Program-made: the position numbers and the translations under genes | Notes under the pieces: model-generated | What the model saw: the letters and a program-made list of their open reading frames with translations, nothing else | The model's database searches: none | Told to the model about the DNA's origin: nothing | Assembly (NCBI RefSeq): GCF_002968285.2 | Contig: NZ_CP134400.1 | Span: 2,604,001 to 2,668,000 of the forward strand | Length of the DNA stretch: 64,000 nucleotides | DNA from: Mycobacterium sp. ITM-2016-00318 | GTDB lineage: Bacteria; Actinomycetota; Actinomycetes; Mycobacteriales; Mycobacteriaceae | Direction: 5' to 3' | Part shown: piece after piece, positions 9,358-18,575 of the stretch | Numbering within the stretch: position 1 is the stretch's first letter | Layout: the number at the start of each line of letters is the position of its first letter

Positions 9358-11532
9358 TCACCACCAGTGGGTGGCGGCTGCGATCTGGCGTCCCAGCTCG
9401 TCGGCCATCGTGCGCATATACGTCTTCGAGATGTGGTGAGAATCGTGGTAGATCAGCACGTTTCCCTCGATCGCGCGGCATACGTCTCTTCGGCACACCG
9501 CATCGCTGAGGTCCAGCGGTTTCAGCAGCGGGAACCGATTCACCCACGTCAGCGTGGGGTTGGTCTTGGACAGCACAACGGAGCGCCTGATCCCACACGA
9601 GATCCCGTTGCCACCGTCGGCGAGGCAGTCCGCGGGGAAGAACGGCACGCCTCCGCGCACCAGCCATGGGGTGTCGCGCATCGCCAGAATCGGAATGCCG
9701 TTGTCGGACAGCTCTTCCCAGATGCCGACGTAGGTGCCCGGCATCACGTCGCCGGTCCTGGTGTTCCACGGCCGGGTCGCGGTGGTGAACACGTAGTCGG
9801 GCCGATCGGCGATGATCTTCTTCATCGCCGACTCGTTCCAGGTGTGGCACTTGGGGTAGGGCCGGTTGTCGCCCATCACCAGCGGTACCTCTTCGGTGGT
9901 GAGCGGGCAGCCCATCTTGAGGTAGGTGGTCACCTTGAAGTGGTGCAGCTTGCCCAGCAGGTCCAGCGCGGTGATCCAGTGCTCGGCGTGCGATCCGCCT
10001 GCCAGCGCGATGGTGTGCGACGCCGACTGATCGCCGTAGCTGCAGCTGATCACGTCGACGGTGTCGAAGTCGCTGATGCAGCCGTCCTCGGTGGTCTCAG
10101 GAAGATCCTGCGTCGCCTCGAGGACCGTCGGCCGCATCGGCGCGTCAGGAACCGGAGCGTTGTCGAGAAGCACGTGCGCCCCGGGGTAGTCGAGCGACTC
10201 CAGGCTGCCCAGCTGCTCGGCGTTGGCCTGCTGCACTCCGATGTGTTCACGCCAGGAGAACGAGGTCACCGTCAGCCCCACCGCGAGCGCGGCCACGATC
10301 GAGCCGAGCACCAGCGTCGGCCTGCGCATCCGCCGGCGCGACGGAAGCCTGCCCCACGGGAGGTTCGCCGTGGCGGCACCGGCGGATCGGTATCGCAGCG
10401 GCTTCTCGACGTACTTCGTCGTCAGGAACGCGAGTAGGCCGGACAACAGCAGCACACCCGCGCCGTCGAAGAATTCCGCGTGCGGTCGATCGGCGTAGAC
10501 GAGCCAGAAGATCAGCAGCGGCCAGTGCCAGAGGTAGAGCGAGTAGGCGATGGACCCGAGCCACACGAACGGCTTCGCAGCCAGCAACCGATTGGGCAGC
10601 GGCAGCCTGCCGCCGGTGTGAGGGTCGGCGAGCCGGTTGGCGCCGGCGAGGATGAACAGCATGGTGGCGCCCACCGGCACGAGCGCCCACGGTCCAGGGA
10701 ACTCCTTGACGCCGTTGATGAGAGCGCCGCAGGACAGAATCGCGGCGAGGGCCACCAGCGCAACCGTCGTCCGCAGCCACATGGGCCAGCGGATGTAACC
10801 GATCACGGCACCGACCAACGCCCCGAGCAGCAGCTCCCACCCGCGCGCGAAGCTGTTGTAGTACGCCGTCGCCTGATCGACGTTGTGCGCGAAGATCGCG
10901 TACACGAATGAAGCGACGGTCAGCACGGTCAGCAGCACGACGAGCGCCGCACGCATGTGTCTGCCGAGAATCTTGCGGAACAGCAGGGCGAAACCGAAGG
11001 TCAACGCGAGGAACGCGATATAGAACTGGCCTTGGACGGACATCGACCAGATGTGTTGCAGCGGGCTGACCGCTTCACCTGCCCGCAGATAGTCCGCGGC
11101 GGTGTTGGCCAGTTCCCAGTTCTGGTAGTAGCCGAGGCTGGCCAAGCTCTGGTCGGCGAACGTCTCCCAGCGGGTTTCGGGCTGGATGAGAATGGTCAGA
11201 ACTCCCGCCGCGGCCAACACCACGACAAGGGCGGGCAGTAGGCGGCGAACAAGCCGGGTGATCTCGGGAACCGGTGACAGCGATGCGCCCGACGTTAGGG
11301 CGGTACGTAGCAGGCGCCCGCCGAAGAAGAAGCCGGACAGCGCGAGGAAGACGTCCACGCCACCGGAGACCCGACCGAACCAGACATGAAACACCGCGAC
11401 GAGGGCGATCGCGATTCCGCGAAGGCCGTCGAGGTCGTGGCGGTAGAAGCCGGACTTGCGGTCAGCCGCCGACGCGCCCTTGGGGGGCGTGACTGCGGTA
11501 ACCGCTGCCGGCCGGGGCGGGGCGAGGGTCAT
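9358..11532 (-). CDS. Acyltransferase 3 / SGNH fusion, OatA-like membrane O-acyltransferase
   Basis: 724 residues. The N-terminal acyltransferase-3 domain (about 30-400) starts with [20 protein letters not shown], where the H and R are typical catalytic residues of the family, and has about ten membrane segments. The C-terminal extracytoplasmic SGNH domain begins near residue 470, with GGSHAEHW as the serine block and HDSHHIS as the Asp/His block. Such proteins acetylate or succinylate cell-envelope glycans. It corresponds by position to Rv1565c. The start at 11532 gives a short cytoplasmic leader; an ATG at 11571 is the alternative. It is divergent from bioA. Confidence 0.85.
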   Translation of the reverse strand: MTLAPPRPAAVTAVTPPKGASAADRKSGFYRHDLDGLRGIAIALVAVFHVWFGRVSGGVDVFLALSGFFFGGRLLRTALTSGASLSPVPEITRLVRRLLPALVVVLAAAGVLTILIQPETRWETFADQSLASLGYYQNWELANTAADYLRAGEAVSPLQHIWSMSVQGQFYIAFLALTFGFALLFRKILGRHMRAALVVLLTVLTVASFVYAIFAHNVDQATAYYNSFARGWELLLGALVGAVIGYIRWPMWLRTTVALVALAAILSCGALINGVKEFPGPWALVPVGATMLFILAGANRLADPHTGGRLPLPNRLLAAKPFVWLGSIAYSLYLWHWPLLIFWLVYADRPHAEFFDGAGVLLLSGLLAFLTTKYVEKPLRYRSAGAATANLPWGRLPSRRRMRRPTLVLGSIVAALAVGLTVTSFSWREHIGVQQANAEQLGSLESLDYPGAHVLLDNAPVPDAPMRPTVLEATQDLPETTEDGCISDFDTVDVISCSYGDQSASHTIALAGGSHAEHWITALDLLGKLHHFKVTTYLKMGCPLTTEEVPLVMGDNRPYPKCHTWNESAMKKIIADRPDYVFTTATRPWNTRTGDVMPGTYVGIWEELSDNGIPILAMRDTPWLVRGGVPFFPADCLADGGNGISCGIRRSVVLSKTNPTLTWVNRFPLLKPLDLSDAVCRRDVCRAIEGNVLIYHDSHHISKTYMRTMADELGRQIAAATHWW

Positions 11533-11541
11533 ATCGCGGGA

Positions 11542-11549
11542 TAATCTAC
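11542..11549. promoter_or_regulatory. Overlapping divergent -10 boxes (acyltransferase / bioA)
   Basis: Plus strand TAATCT (11542-11547) and minus strand TAGATT (11544-11549) overlap. The minus box lies about 11 nt before the acyltransferase ATG; the plus box could serve a leadered bioA transcript. Both assignments are inference. Confidence 0.3.
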
Positions 11550-11588
11550 CGAAAAACGCTGTGCGACTCATGTCGCTCGTCGCGCCAT

Positions 11589-11594
11589 TAGGCT
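11589..11594 (+). promoter_or_regulatory. -10 box, leaderless promoter of bioA
   Basis: TAGGCT lies 8 nt before the GTG at 11603. This favours that GTG over the upstream in-frame ATG at 11570. No BioQ box is visible here, unlike at bioF and bioB. Confidence 0.4.
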
Positions 11595-11602
11595 CATTTC
11601 CC

Positions 11603-12895
11603 GTGCCCGCGTTGACCCCCGCTGAAATCAGCGCCATCGACGCCGCCCACGTGTGGCACCCGTACAGCACGATCGGCGCCGAGTCGATGCCGCCGGCGGT
11701 GGCCGTCGGGGCCAACGGGGCGTGGTTGACGCTGGTCGACGGCGACAAGCGGCTCGAGGTGCTCGACGCGATGAGTTCGTGGTGGACCGCCATCCACGGC
11801 CACGGCCATCCATCTCTCGACTACGCGATCGCTTCGCAGTTGTCGCGAATGAACCACGTCATGTTCGGTGGCCTCACCCACGAGCCCGCAGCCCGCCTGG
11901 CGCAGCTGCTCGTCGAAATCACCCCGGACGGCCTCGACACCGTATTCTTCAGCGACTCCGGATCGGTGTCGGTCGAGGTGGCTGTGAAGATGGCGTTGCA
12001 GTACCAACGCAGTCTCGGCCGCCCGGACAAGCACCGGCTGATGACGTGGCGCGGCGGCTACCACGGCGACACCTTCGCGCCGATGAGCGTCTGTGACCCC
12101 GATGGCGGCATGCATGCGCTGTGGACCGACATCCTGGCCCATCAGGTCTTCGCGCCCCAGGTGCCCGGCGATTACGACACCGCGTACATCGCCGCATTCG
12201 AAGCGCAGCTGGCCGGGCACGCCGACGAGCTCGCCGCCGTCATCGTGGAGCCCGTCGTCCAGGGTGCCGGCGGTATGCGCTTCCACGACCCCCGCTATCT
12301 GACCGACCTGCGCGACATCTGCGACCGCCACCAGGTACTGCTGATCTTCGACGAGATCGCCACCGGCTTCGGGCGCACCGGGACGCTGTTCGCGGCCGAG
12401 CACGCGGACGTCCGCCCCGACATCATGTGCGTCGGCAAGGCGCTGACCGGCGGCTACCTCAGCCTGGCCGCCACTTTGTGCACAACAGAGATCGCGCACA
12501 CCATCAGCAGCCACGAACCGGGCGCCCTCATGCACGGACCGACCTTCATGGCCAACGCGCTGGCATGCTCGGTGGCGGTGGCCTCGGTCGAACTGCTGCT
12601 CGGCCAGGATTGGCGCACAAGGGTTTCGGAGATCGAAACGGGTCTGCGCGCCGGTCTCGAGCCCGCGCGCGGCCTGTCGGGCGTCGCGGATGTGCGGGTG
12701 CTCGGCGCCATCGGCGTCGTCGAGATGGCCGAGCCGGTCGACATGCCGGTGGCGACGGCGGCGGCGCTGAAGCACGGCATCTGGCTGCGCCCGTTCCGCA
12801 ATCTGGTGTACGCCATGCCGCCCTACATCTGCACGCCGGACGAGATCGGCCAGATCACCTCGGCGATGGTCGGCGTGGCGCGTGCACTAACCTGA
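11603..12895 (+). CDS. bioA: Adenosylmethionine-8-amino-7-oxononanoate aminotransferase
   Basis: 430 residues, PLP class III aminotransferase. It uses SAM to convert KAPA to DAPA in biotin synthesis. Motifs: [10 protein letters not shown] at the N-terminus, [16 protein letters not shown] (substrate and PLP contacts), [14 protein letters not shown] (the Asp binds the pyridine N) and [17 protein letters not shown] (the Lys forms the Schiff base). The GTG at 11603 matches the N-terminus of M. tuberculosis BioA and has a -10 box 8 nt upstream; ATG 11570 would add 11 residues. The stop codon lies inside the BioQ box that controls bioF. Confidence 0.94.
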   Translation: MPALTPAEISAIDAAHVWHPYSTIGAESMPPAVAVGANGAWLTLVDGDKRLEVLDAMSSWWTAIHGHGHPSLDYAIASQLSRMNHVMFGGLTHEPAARLAQLLVEITPDGLDTVFFSDSGSVSVEVAVKMALQYQRSLGRPDKHRLMTWRGGYHGDTFAPMSVCDPDGGMHALWTDILAHQVFAPQVPGDYDTAYIAAFEAQLAGHADELAAVIVEPVVQGAGGMRFHDPRYLTDLRDICDRHQVLLIFDEIATGFGRTGTLFAAEHADVRPDIMCVGKALTGGYLSLAATLCTTEIAHTISSHEPGALMHGPTFMANALACSVAVASVELLLGQDWRTRVSEIETGLRAGLEPARGLSGVADVRVLGAIGVVEMAEPVDMPVATAAALKHGIWLRPFRNLVYAMPPYICTPDEIGQITSAMVGVARALT

Positions 12896-12905
12896 ACGGT
12901 GTTCA
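12893..12905. promoter_or_regulatory. BioQ box in front of bioF
   Basis: TGAAC-GGT-GTTCA, a perfect 5+5 inverted repeat with 3-nt spacer. It overlaps the bioA stop (TGA 12893-12895) and lies 24 nt before the bioF start. The same half-sites occur between bioQ and bioB (16259-16271), and both are preceded by TAACCT, a possible -10. The TGAAC-N3-GTTCA form agrees with my recollection of the BioQ operator in M. smegmatis. Confidence 0.8.
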
Positions 12906-12928
12906 AGTGTCGGAAGTCGAGGAGCACT

Positions 12929-14077
12929 GTGACCCGAGTGAGCGTCTCCCCGTTGGCCTGGCTGGACGACGTGGAGAAGCAGCGTCGCGCGGCCGGGTTG
13001 CGTCGCTCGCTGCGCGCGCGCCCGCCGGTCGGCACCGAACTCGACCTGGCGTCCAACGACTATCTCGGCCTTTCCCAGCACCCCGACGTGATCGACGGCG
13101 GCGTCGCCGCCCTGCGCACCTGGGGCGCGGGCTCATCGGGCTCCCGGCTGGTGACCGGCAACACCGAACTGCACGAGGGCTTCGAGACCGCGCTGGCCGA
13201 CTTCGTCGGCGCGCAGTCGGCGCTGGTGTTCTCTTCGGGCTACACCGCCAATCTCGGCGCCGTGGTCGCGCTGTCCGGCCCAGGGTCGCTGCTGGTGTCC
13301 GATGCCTACACCCACGCGTCCCTCGTCGATGCCTGCCGGTTATCGCGGGCACGGGTGGCGGTGACACCGCATCGCGACGTGGCGGCGGTGAAGGACGCGC
13401 TTGCGTCACGCGACGAGGACCGCGCCGTCGTGATCACCGACTCGGTCTTCAGCGCGGACGGCGACCTGGCCCCGTTGCGTGAACTGCACGACGTCTGCAG
13501 GCGTCACGGCGCGCTGCTCATCGTCGACGAGGCCCACGGTCTCGGCGTGCGCGGGACCGGCGGGCGCGGCCTGCTCGAGGAGGTCGGCCTTGCCGGAGCA
13601 CCCGACGTCGTGATGACCGTGACGATGTCCAAGGCGCTGGGCGCGCAGGGCGGGGCGGTGCTCGGATCCGCCGCCGTGCGCGAGCACCTGATCGACTCCG
13701 CGCGGCCGTTCATCTTCGACACCGGGCTGGCCCCTGCCGCGGTCGGTGCGGCATGGGCGGCCCTGCGCGTCCTGGCGGCCGAGCCGTGGCGCGCGCAGAA
13801 CGTGCTGCGGTTCGCCAACGAACTGGCCGATGTGTGCGACGTCCCCGACCGCCCGGAGTCGGCGGTGGTTTCGGTGATACTCGGTGCGCCAGAGGTCGCC
13901 CTCGCCGCGGCGACCGAATGTCTCGCGCGCGGCGTGCGCGTCGGATGCTTCCGACCGCCGACCGTGCCCGCAGGCACGTCGCGGCTGCGGCTCACGGCGC
14001 GGGCGTCGCTCTCGAAGGACGAGATGACGGTGGCGCGCGCTGTGCTCACGGAAGTGCTGTCGACGGCTCGCCAGTGA
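12929..14077 (+). CDS. bioF: 8-amino-7-oxononanoate synthase
   Basis: 382 residues, PLP alpha-oxoamine synthase joining pimeloyl-thioester and L-alanine to KAPA. Motifs: [25 protein letters not shown] (glycine-rich, in the reading [12 protein letters not shown]), [11 protein letters not shown] (the Asp binds the pyridine N, the His stacks on PLP) and [11 protein letters not shown] (Schiff-base Lys, about residue 235). The GTG at 12929 follows a GAGGAG ribosome site by 4-5 nt. The earlier GTG at 12899 lies inside the BioQ box and is unlikely. It overlaps bioD by a GTGA. Confidence 0.94.
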   Translation: MTRVSVSPLAWLDDVEKQRRAAGLRRSLRARPPVGTELDLASNDYLGLSQHPDVIDGGVAALRTWGAGSSGSRLVTGNTELHEGFETALADFVGAQSALVFSSGYTANLGAVVALSGPGSLLVSDAYTHASLVDACRLSRARVAVTPHRDVAAVKDALASRDEDRAVVITDSVFSADGDLAPLRELHDVCRRHGALLIVDEAHGLGVRGTGGRGLLEEVGLAGAPDVVMTVTMSKALGAQGGAVLGSAAVREHLIDSARPFIFDTGLAPAAVGAAWAALRVLAAEPWRAQNVLRFANELADVCDVPDRPESAVVSVILGAPEVALAAATECLARGVRVGCFRPPTVPAGTSRLRLTARASLSKDEMTVARAVLTEVLSTARQ

Positions 14078-14754
14078 GCATTCTGGTCGTCACGGGCACC
14101 GACACCGGGGTGGGCAAGACGGTGGCCACCGCGGCGCTGGCCTGTCATGCGCGGCTCGCCGGTATCGATGTCGCGGTGTGCAAGCCGGTGCAGTCCGGGT
14201 CGGCCGACGGCGACGACGACCTGGTCGATGTCGGCCGGCTCGCCGGCATCACCCAGTTACACGGACTCACACGTCTTCCGGAACCGCTGGCGCCCGCAGC
14301 CGCCGCGCAGCGGGCAGGCATGCGGTTGCCGAGGGGCGAGGAAATGCGGTCGATGGTCACCGCGGTGGACCGGCCGGACCGGCTGACCCTGGTCGAAGGA
14401 GCCGGGGGACTGCTCGTCGAGATCGGAGAGGGCGGCGCGACGCTCCGCGACCTTGCGGTCGACCTCGCCGCGCCGGTACTCGTCGTGGCCAGGGCGGGGT
14501 TGGGCACACTCAACCATGTGGCGCTGACGCTGGAAGCGCTCGGTGCACACAACGTGTGGTGTGCAGGCCTTGTCATCGGCGCGTGGCCGTGTGATCCAGG
14601 CGTCATCGAGACCGGCAATCGCGATGTGCTGTCGGCGATGGCACCGGTACGTGCCGTATTGCCCGACGGCGCAGGCGCTTTGGCTGCGACGGAGTTCGAA
14701 TCGATGAGCAGGACGGCATTCGACCCGCAGTGGGTCAGGGGCCTGGTGGGCTGA
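14074..14754 (+). CDS. bioD: Dethiobiotin synthetase
   Basis: 226 residues. ATP-dependent carboxylation and ring closure of DAPA to dethiobiotin. The P-loop GTDTGVGKT is at residues 8-16; CKPVQSG and [11 protein letters not shown] are the substrate and metal-binding stretches of the family. The GTG start overlaps the bioF stop (GTGA), so bioF and bioD are translationally coupled under the BioQ box at 12893. A reading frame open far upstream is an artefact of GC content; the family N-terminus begins exactly here. Confidence 0.94.
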   Translation: MSILVVTGTDTGVGKTVATAALACHARLAGIDVAVCKPVQSGSADGDDDLVDVGRLAGITQLHGLTRLPEPLAPAAAAQRAGMRLPRGEEMRSMVTAVDRPDRLTLVEGAGGLLVEIGEGGATLRDLAVDLAAPVLVVARAGLGTLNHVALTLEALGAHNVWCAGLVIGAWPCDPGVIETGNRDVLSAMAPVRAVLPDGAGALAATEFESMSRTAFDPQWVRGLVG

Positions 14755-14755
14755 G

Positions 14756-15280
14756 ATGGTCCACTCCGTCGAATTGCTTTTCGACGATGAGACCGACGCT
14801 GCGATGCGGCGCATCTGGGACGAGCTGACCGAGACAGGGGTGCGCAGCCTGGCCGGCTCGACATCACCGAGCAACCGGCCGCACGTCACGCTGGCGGTGG
14901 CAGAGCACATGGACGACGGTGTGCACGATGCACTGCGCCCGCTGCTGCGAAAGCTGCCGTTGGCGTGCACGATCGGGGCACCGATGCTCTTCGGCCGGGG
15001 GCCGTTCACCCTCGTGCGGCTGCTGATCCCGTCGGCCGAATTGCTTGCGTTACAGGCAGCCGTGCACGACGTGTGTCTGCCGTACATGTCACCGGGCCCG
15101 CTGCCGCACGCCGCTCCCGGCCACTGGACGCCGCATGTGACCATGGCGCGGCGAGTCAAGACGGAGAAGTTGGCCGACGCGCTCTCAGTGCAACGTATGT
15201 CGCGCGACCGGCGCGCAACGGCGGTGGCGATCCGGCACTGGGACGGCAACAACCGTGTGGAGCACGCGATCACGCAGTAA
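14756..15280 (+). CDS. 2'-5' RNA ligase family (2H phosphoesterase) protein
   Basis: 174 residues. Two HxT/HxTx motifs are visible: RPHVTLAVAE (about residue 43) and TPHVTMARR (about 124), the paired catalytic histidines of the 2H phosphoesterase fold. The size is typical. It starts 1 nt after the bioD stop, so it is in the biotin operon, as the homologous Rv1571 follows bioD in M. tuberculosis. The biological substrate (RNA ends, cyclic phosphates or nucleotides) cannot be read from the sequence. Confidence 0.75.
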   Translation: MVHSVELLFDDETDAAMRRIWDELTETGVRSLAGSTSPSNRPHVTLAVAEHMDDGVHDALRPLLRKLPLACTIGAPMLFGRGPFTLVRLLIPSAELLALQAAVHDVCLPYMSPGPLPHAAPGHWTPHVTMARRVKTEKLADALSVQRMSRDRRATAVAIRHWDGNNRVEHAITQ

Positions 15281-15316
15281 AGGATGCGTCCTCTCTGAAG
15301 CAACCCGGGCTTCGCA

Positions 15317-15645
15317 CTAAGGGACCGTTGCCGCAATGCTTTTCGGTACGCACATGCGCCACGCCTCGACGACGATCTCGCGGAGTTCTGCGGCGTCGAT
15401 GGCGTCGAGCCGCACGTGGACCCAGTTGAACCGCATGTCGGACTGCCTCGGCAGCATCCGGGCTCGGAGGCCACCAGCCCGGCGCGCTCCTCCTTGGGAA
15501 AAGCGAAGCCCATCACCGTCTCGTCGCGGGAGAAGGCGAGATAGACGATCTGCCCGATGCGGAACTTGATCTGATCGCGAACCACGACCTCATACGACCT
15601 CGGCAGAGTCGAGGTTATGCGCCGCACATCAGCGACGGTGTTCAT
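15317..15645 (-). pseudogene. MmcQ/YjbR family protein, frameshifted
   Basis: From the ATG at 15645 the frame gives a normal MmcQ/YjbR start (MNTVADVRRI, then IVYLAFSRDETVMGFAFPKE). After SEPG (near 15456-15461) it leaves the family pattern. The correct continuation SDMRFNWVHVRLDAIDAAEL...MCVPK is in another frame and stops at 15317. The 329-nt length is not a multiple of three. Compared with the usual SEPxKFxLP linker, about 7 nt seem deleted. These small proteins have a CyaY-like fold and unknown function. A true lesion and an assembly error cannot be separated here. Confidence 0.75.
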
Positions 15646-15655
15646 GGCGCCGACG

Positions 15656-16243
15656 TTAGTCGGCTGCTCCGACAACCGGCCGGCGTGCCGCGATGCCGTC
15701 GACAAGAAGCGCGAGCCCGAAGCCGAACCGTTCACCCGCGTCGTCGGTGAGGGTCGATTGGTCGTCGGGCAGGTCTGCGCCCGCGGCGTCCCACTGCAGT
15801 CGTGACTGCTCGTCGGCGGTGAAGCCCAACACGTAGTAGACGACCGTGCGGGCCGCGAGTTCGGCGTGTGCGGCCTTCACGCCGGCGTCGGCTGCGGCGT
15901 CGGCGAGGTCAGCGACGATCCGCGTCATCGCCTGTGATTGACCTGCCGCGAAGCTCGCGGAGACCAACTCGGCGCCGTCGGTGTGCGACAGCAGGGCGTC
16001 GCGCAGCCGGCCGCAGACCCCGCCGATCCGTTCCTGCCAGGCCCCGGTGATATCGCCGACAGGCTCCAGGATCCGGTCGGCGATCGCACCGAGAAGCTGC
16101 TGCTTGTTGGCGAAATGCCAGTACAGGGCGCCGGGGGAGACATTGAGCTCGCGGCCCAGCCTGCGCATCGTCAGATCGGCGATCCCGTAGTTGTCCAGGA
16201 TCGCCGTCGCGGCATCGACCACATCGCGTTTGTGCAGCTGCAC
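15656..16243 (-). CDS. bioQ: TetR-type biotin regulator BioQ
   Basis: 195 residues. The N-terminal helix-turn-helix (about 5-50: AATAILDNYGIADLTMRRLG, then ELNVSPGALYWHFANKQQLL) is of the TetR family, with a C-terminal effector-type domain. The start is the GTG at 16243 (VQLHKRDVV); an ATG at 16330 would run through the operator. It is divergent from bioB with the palindrome 16259-16271 between them, exactly the arrangement of BioQ in mycobacteria, where it represses bioF-bioD, bioB and itself in response to biotin supply. The identification rests on position, family and the two matching boxes. Confidence 0.85.
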   Translation of the reverse strand: MQLHKRDVVDAATAILDNYGIADLTMRRLGRELNVSPGALYWHFANKQQLLGAIADRILEPVGDITGAWQERIGGVCGRLRDALLSHTDGAELVSASFAAGQSQAMTRIVADLADAAADAGVKAAHAELAARTVVYYVLGFTADEQSRLQWDAAGADLPDDQSTLTDDAGERFGFGLALLVDGIAARRPVVGAAD

Positions 16244-16258
16244 CCCGCTACCATAACC

Positions 16259-16271
16259 TGAACGCTGTTCA
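16259..16271. promoter_or_regulatory. BioQ box between bioQ and bioB
   Basis: TGAAC-GCT-GTTCA, extended outward to AACC/AAGTT flanks. It lies 15 nt before the bioQ start (minus) and 48 nt before the bioB start (plus). TAACCT at 16254-16259 overlaps it and is a likely bioB -10. It is the same half-sites as at 12893. Confidence 0.82.
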
Positions 16272-16319
16272 AGTTCGGCCGATGAGCCCTTGGGCGAAGA
16301 GCGAGTAATGAGGAGTGCA

Positions 16320-17315
16320 GTGACCGACATCCTGACGACCGCCCGCGAGCAGGTGCAAGAGCGAGGTGAGGGGCTGACACAGGATCAGGTGCTGACCGTC
16401 CTGCGGCTGCCCGACGACCGCCTCGACGAGCTGCTCGCGCTGGCCCACGACGTACGCATGCGGTGGTGCGGCCCCGAGGTCGAGGTCGAGGGCATCATCA
16501 GCCTCAAGACCGGCGGCTGCCCCGAGGACTGTCACTTCTGCTCGCAGTCCGGGCTCTTCGCCTCCCCGGTGCGCAGCGCCTGGCTGGACATCCCCAGCCT
16601 GGTGGAAGCCGCCAAGCAGACCGCGAAGTCCGGTGCGACGGAGTTCTGCATCGTGGCCGCCGTGCGCGGCCCCGACGAGCGCCTGCTCGCCCAGGTTGCC
16701 GCCGGCATCGAGGCGATCCGCAACGAGGTTGACATCCAGATCGCCTGCTCGCTGGGCATGCTGACGGCCGATCAGGTCGAACGGCTGTCCGAGATGGGCG
16801 TACACCGGTACAACCACAACCTCGAGACGGCCAAGTCCTTCTTCCCCGAGGTCGTCACCACCCACACCTGGGACGAGCGCTGGGACACGCTGCTGATGGT
16901 CCGCGAAGCCGGCATGGAGGTGTGCTGCGGAGGCATCCTCGGCATGGGGGAGACCCTCGAGCAGCGCGCCGAATTCGCGGCCAACCTGGCTGAGCTCGAC
17001 CCCCACGAGGTTCCGCTGAACTTCCTCAACCCTCGCCCGGGCACGCCCTTCGGCGATCTGGACGTGCTGCCGGCGTCGGAGGCCCTCAAGGCCGTGGCGG
17101 CGTTCCGGCTCGCGCTGCCGCGCACGATGCTGCGCTTCGCGGGCGGTCGCGAGATCACGCTCGGCGACCTCGGAGCCAAGCAGGGCATCCTGGGCGGTAT
17201 CAACGCTGTCATCGTCGGCAATTACTTGACGACGCTGGGCCGTCCCGCCGAATCCGACCTCGAGTTGCTCGACGATCTGCAGATGCCGATCAAGGCGCTC
17301 AACGCCACCATCTAG
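16320..17315 (+). CDS. bioB: Biotin synthase
   Basis: 331 residues, radical SAM enzyme that inserts sulfur into dethiobiotin. The [10 protein letters not shown] motif (about residues 65-74) gives the C-x3-C-x2-C ligands of the SAM [4Fe-4S] cluster. [19 protein letters not shown] and FAGGRE are family blocks that line the substrate and carry [2Fe-2S] ligands. The GTG at 16320 has an AGGAG site 4-5 nt upstream; ATG 16308 and TTG 16290 are weaker starts. It is followed 2 nt later by bsaP. It is under the BioQ box at 16259. Confidence 0.95.
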   Translation: MTDILTTAREQVQERGEGLTQDQVLTVLRLPDDRLDELLALAHDVRMRWCGPEVEVEGIISLKTGGCPEDCHFCSQSGLFASPVRSAWLDIPSLVEAAKQTAKSGATEFCIVAAVRGPDERLLAQVAAGIEAIRNEVDIQIACSLGMLTADQVERLSEMGVHRYNHNLETAKSFFPEVVTTHTWDERWDTLLMVREAGMEVCCGGILGMGETLEQRAEFAANLAELDPHEVPLNFLNPRPGTPFGDLDVLPASEALKAVAAFRLALPRTMLRFAGGREITLGDLGAKQGILGGINAVIVGNYLTTLGRPAESDLELLDDLQMPIKALNATI

Positions 17316-17317
17316 CG

Positions 17318-17530
17318 GTGGTTTCACCAGATGGGACCGCCAAGTTCAACGTCTACACTGGCGAGCCCGCAGGCGGTGCCGTGCCAACTGCGGCCCAGCT
17401 CGGTCTCGAGCCACCACGCTTCTGTGCGGAATGCGGTAGGCGGATGGTGGTGCAGGTACGCCCCGACGGGTGGTCGGCTAGGTGTTCCCGGCACGGCACG
17501 CAGGACAGCAAGGATCTCGACGAGCGATGA
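17318..17530 (+). CDS. bsaP: Biotin synthase auxiliary protein BsaP
   Basis: 70 residues. CAECGRR and RCSRHG give three cysteines and a histidine (C36, C39, C56, H59), a small metal or Fe-S site. It is the homolog, by position and sequence, of Rv1590, reported as the auxiliary protein that mycobacterial BioB needs to make biotin. It starts with GTG 2 nt after bioB and overlaps the next gene (ATGA), so BioB and BsaP are made together. The likely job is to protect or rebuild the BioB auxiliary cluster; that mechanism is literature recall. Confidence 0.85.
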   Translation: MVSPDGTAKFNVYTGEPAGGAVPTAAQLGLEPPRFCAECGRRMVVQVRPDGWSARCSRHGTQDSKDLDER

Positions 17531-18159
17531 ATGACGTTGTAGGACCGCGAATTTCACGCGGTCGCGCTGCGGTGACGGTTGTCGTCGGTCTGGCTATCGC
17601 CGGCGTGGCGGTTGGTGCGCTCTGGGCGTGGATCGCGCCGCCGATCCATGGCGTCATCGCGTTGACCAAGAGCGGCGATCGGGTGCATGCCGCACTGGGT
17701 GCCGAGACCGACAACTTCTTCAACGCGGCGTTTTTGTTCGTGGGTCTCCTCGTGGTGCTTGCCGTGGTGAGCGCTGTGTTGGTGTGGCAGTGGCGCCCCC
17801 ACCGCGGGCCGTTGTTGTGTGCGGCACTGGCCATCGGGTCAGCTGCGGCAGCCGGTGCCGCGGCAGGTGTGGGTTGGCTGATCGTGCGGGCCCGCTACGA
17901 CGTCATCGACATCGGCGGTGCGCCGATATCACCGGAGCATCGCGTGGTCTACGTGACGGAGGCGCCGCCGGTGTTCTTCGCGACCTCGGGCTGGTTGATC
18001 GCGACGTCGGTTCTTTTCCCGGTGGCGATGGCCGCGCTGGTGTACTCGATGATCGCGGTGTCGTCGGCGCGCGACGATCTGGGCGGCTGGCCGCCCGTCG
18101 ATCAGCCGGTGCTCCCGCCGCCGGTTGCGGCCGGAAACCCGCTGCCTTCGGCCGGCTGA
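17527..18159 (+). CDS. DUF2567 membrane protein
   Basis: 210 residues with about four membrane helices (about 16-38, 62-84, 92-114, 150-172) and a proline-rich C-terminus. It is the positional homolog of Rv1591. The ATG at 17527 overlaps the bsaP stop; a longer in-frame reading would start inside bsaP. Function unknown. Its last 58 nt overlap the convergent VOC gene, so one of the two 3' ends may be shorter in reality. Confidence 0.75.
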   Translation: MNDVVGPRISRGRAAVTVVVGLAIAGVAVGALWAWIAPPIHGVIALTKSGDRVHAALGAETDNFFNAAFLFVGLLVVLAVVSAVLVWQWRPHRGPLLCAALAIGSAAAAGAAAGVGWLIVRARYDVIDIGGAPISPEHRVVYVTEAPPVFFATSGWLIATSVLFPVAMAALVYSMIAVSSARDDLGGWPPVDQPVLPPPVAAGNPLPSAG

Positions 18160-18527
18160 AACAACTCCACCGGGTTCCCGTCGGGATCCTCGGCTTGGAT
18201 CTGCCGTCCGCCGGGTCCCTCCTCGGCGGTATTCCGGAATTGCACCCCGTGCGTACGCAGCGATGCGACACACGCATTCAGATCGCGTACTTGGAGCACT
18301 ATCCGGTTCGATCCCCCGGGTTCCTGGCGGGTCCCGTCAGCCAGCGGGCGCGCGCCTGAGCTGTTGGGTCCGCTGAGCCACAGGGTGAGTGCATCTTTGG
18401 CGATGCTCGCGAAGGCCGGACCAGGCCGCCGCACCACGCGAAACCCGAAGTGTTCGGTGTAGAAGGCGACTGCACGGTCGACGTCCGTCACCTGATATCG
18501 AACCGCTCCCGCATGGCAATCGGTCAT
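18102..18527 (-). CDS. VOC (glyoxalase/bleomycin-resistance) family protein
   Basis: 141 residues. One VOC module pair is visible: YQVTDVDRAVAFYTEHFGF at the N-terminus and NRIVLQVRDLNACVASL near residue 74, ending in the usual [14 protein letters not shown]. Metal ligand positions are incomplete (an E in PVELF). The gene lies 48 nt after the AraC regulator on the same strand and is probably cotranscribed with it. Substrate unknown. The 3' end overlaps the convergent DUF2567 gene by 58 nt. Confidence 0.78.
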   Translation of the reverse strand: MTDCHAGAVRYQVTDVDRAVAFYTEHFGFRVVRRPGPAFASIAKDALTLWLSGPNSSGARPLADGTRQEPGGSNRIVLQVRDLNACVASLRTHGVQFRNTAEEGPGGRQIQAEDPDGNPVELFQPAEGSGFPAATGGGSTG

Positions 18528-18575
18528 GCGCCCAGCGTGCCACTACGTCGGTCCTTTGTATTGAACGAATTTGAC

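Noticed and set aside
11456..11602. Extended bioA start at 11456
   Set aside because: It would lie inside the divergent acyltransferase gene; the family N-terminus and a -10 box support 11603.
14257..15735. 492-aa minus-strand frame over bioD and the 2H gene
   Set aside because: Only its first about 60 residues (from 15645) are family-like; the rest is antisense to bioD and the 2H phosphoesterase gene.
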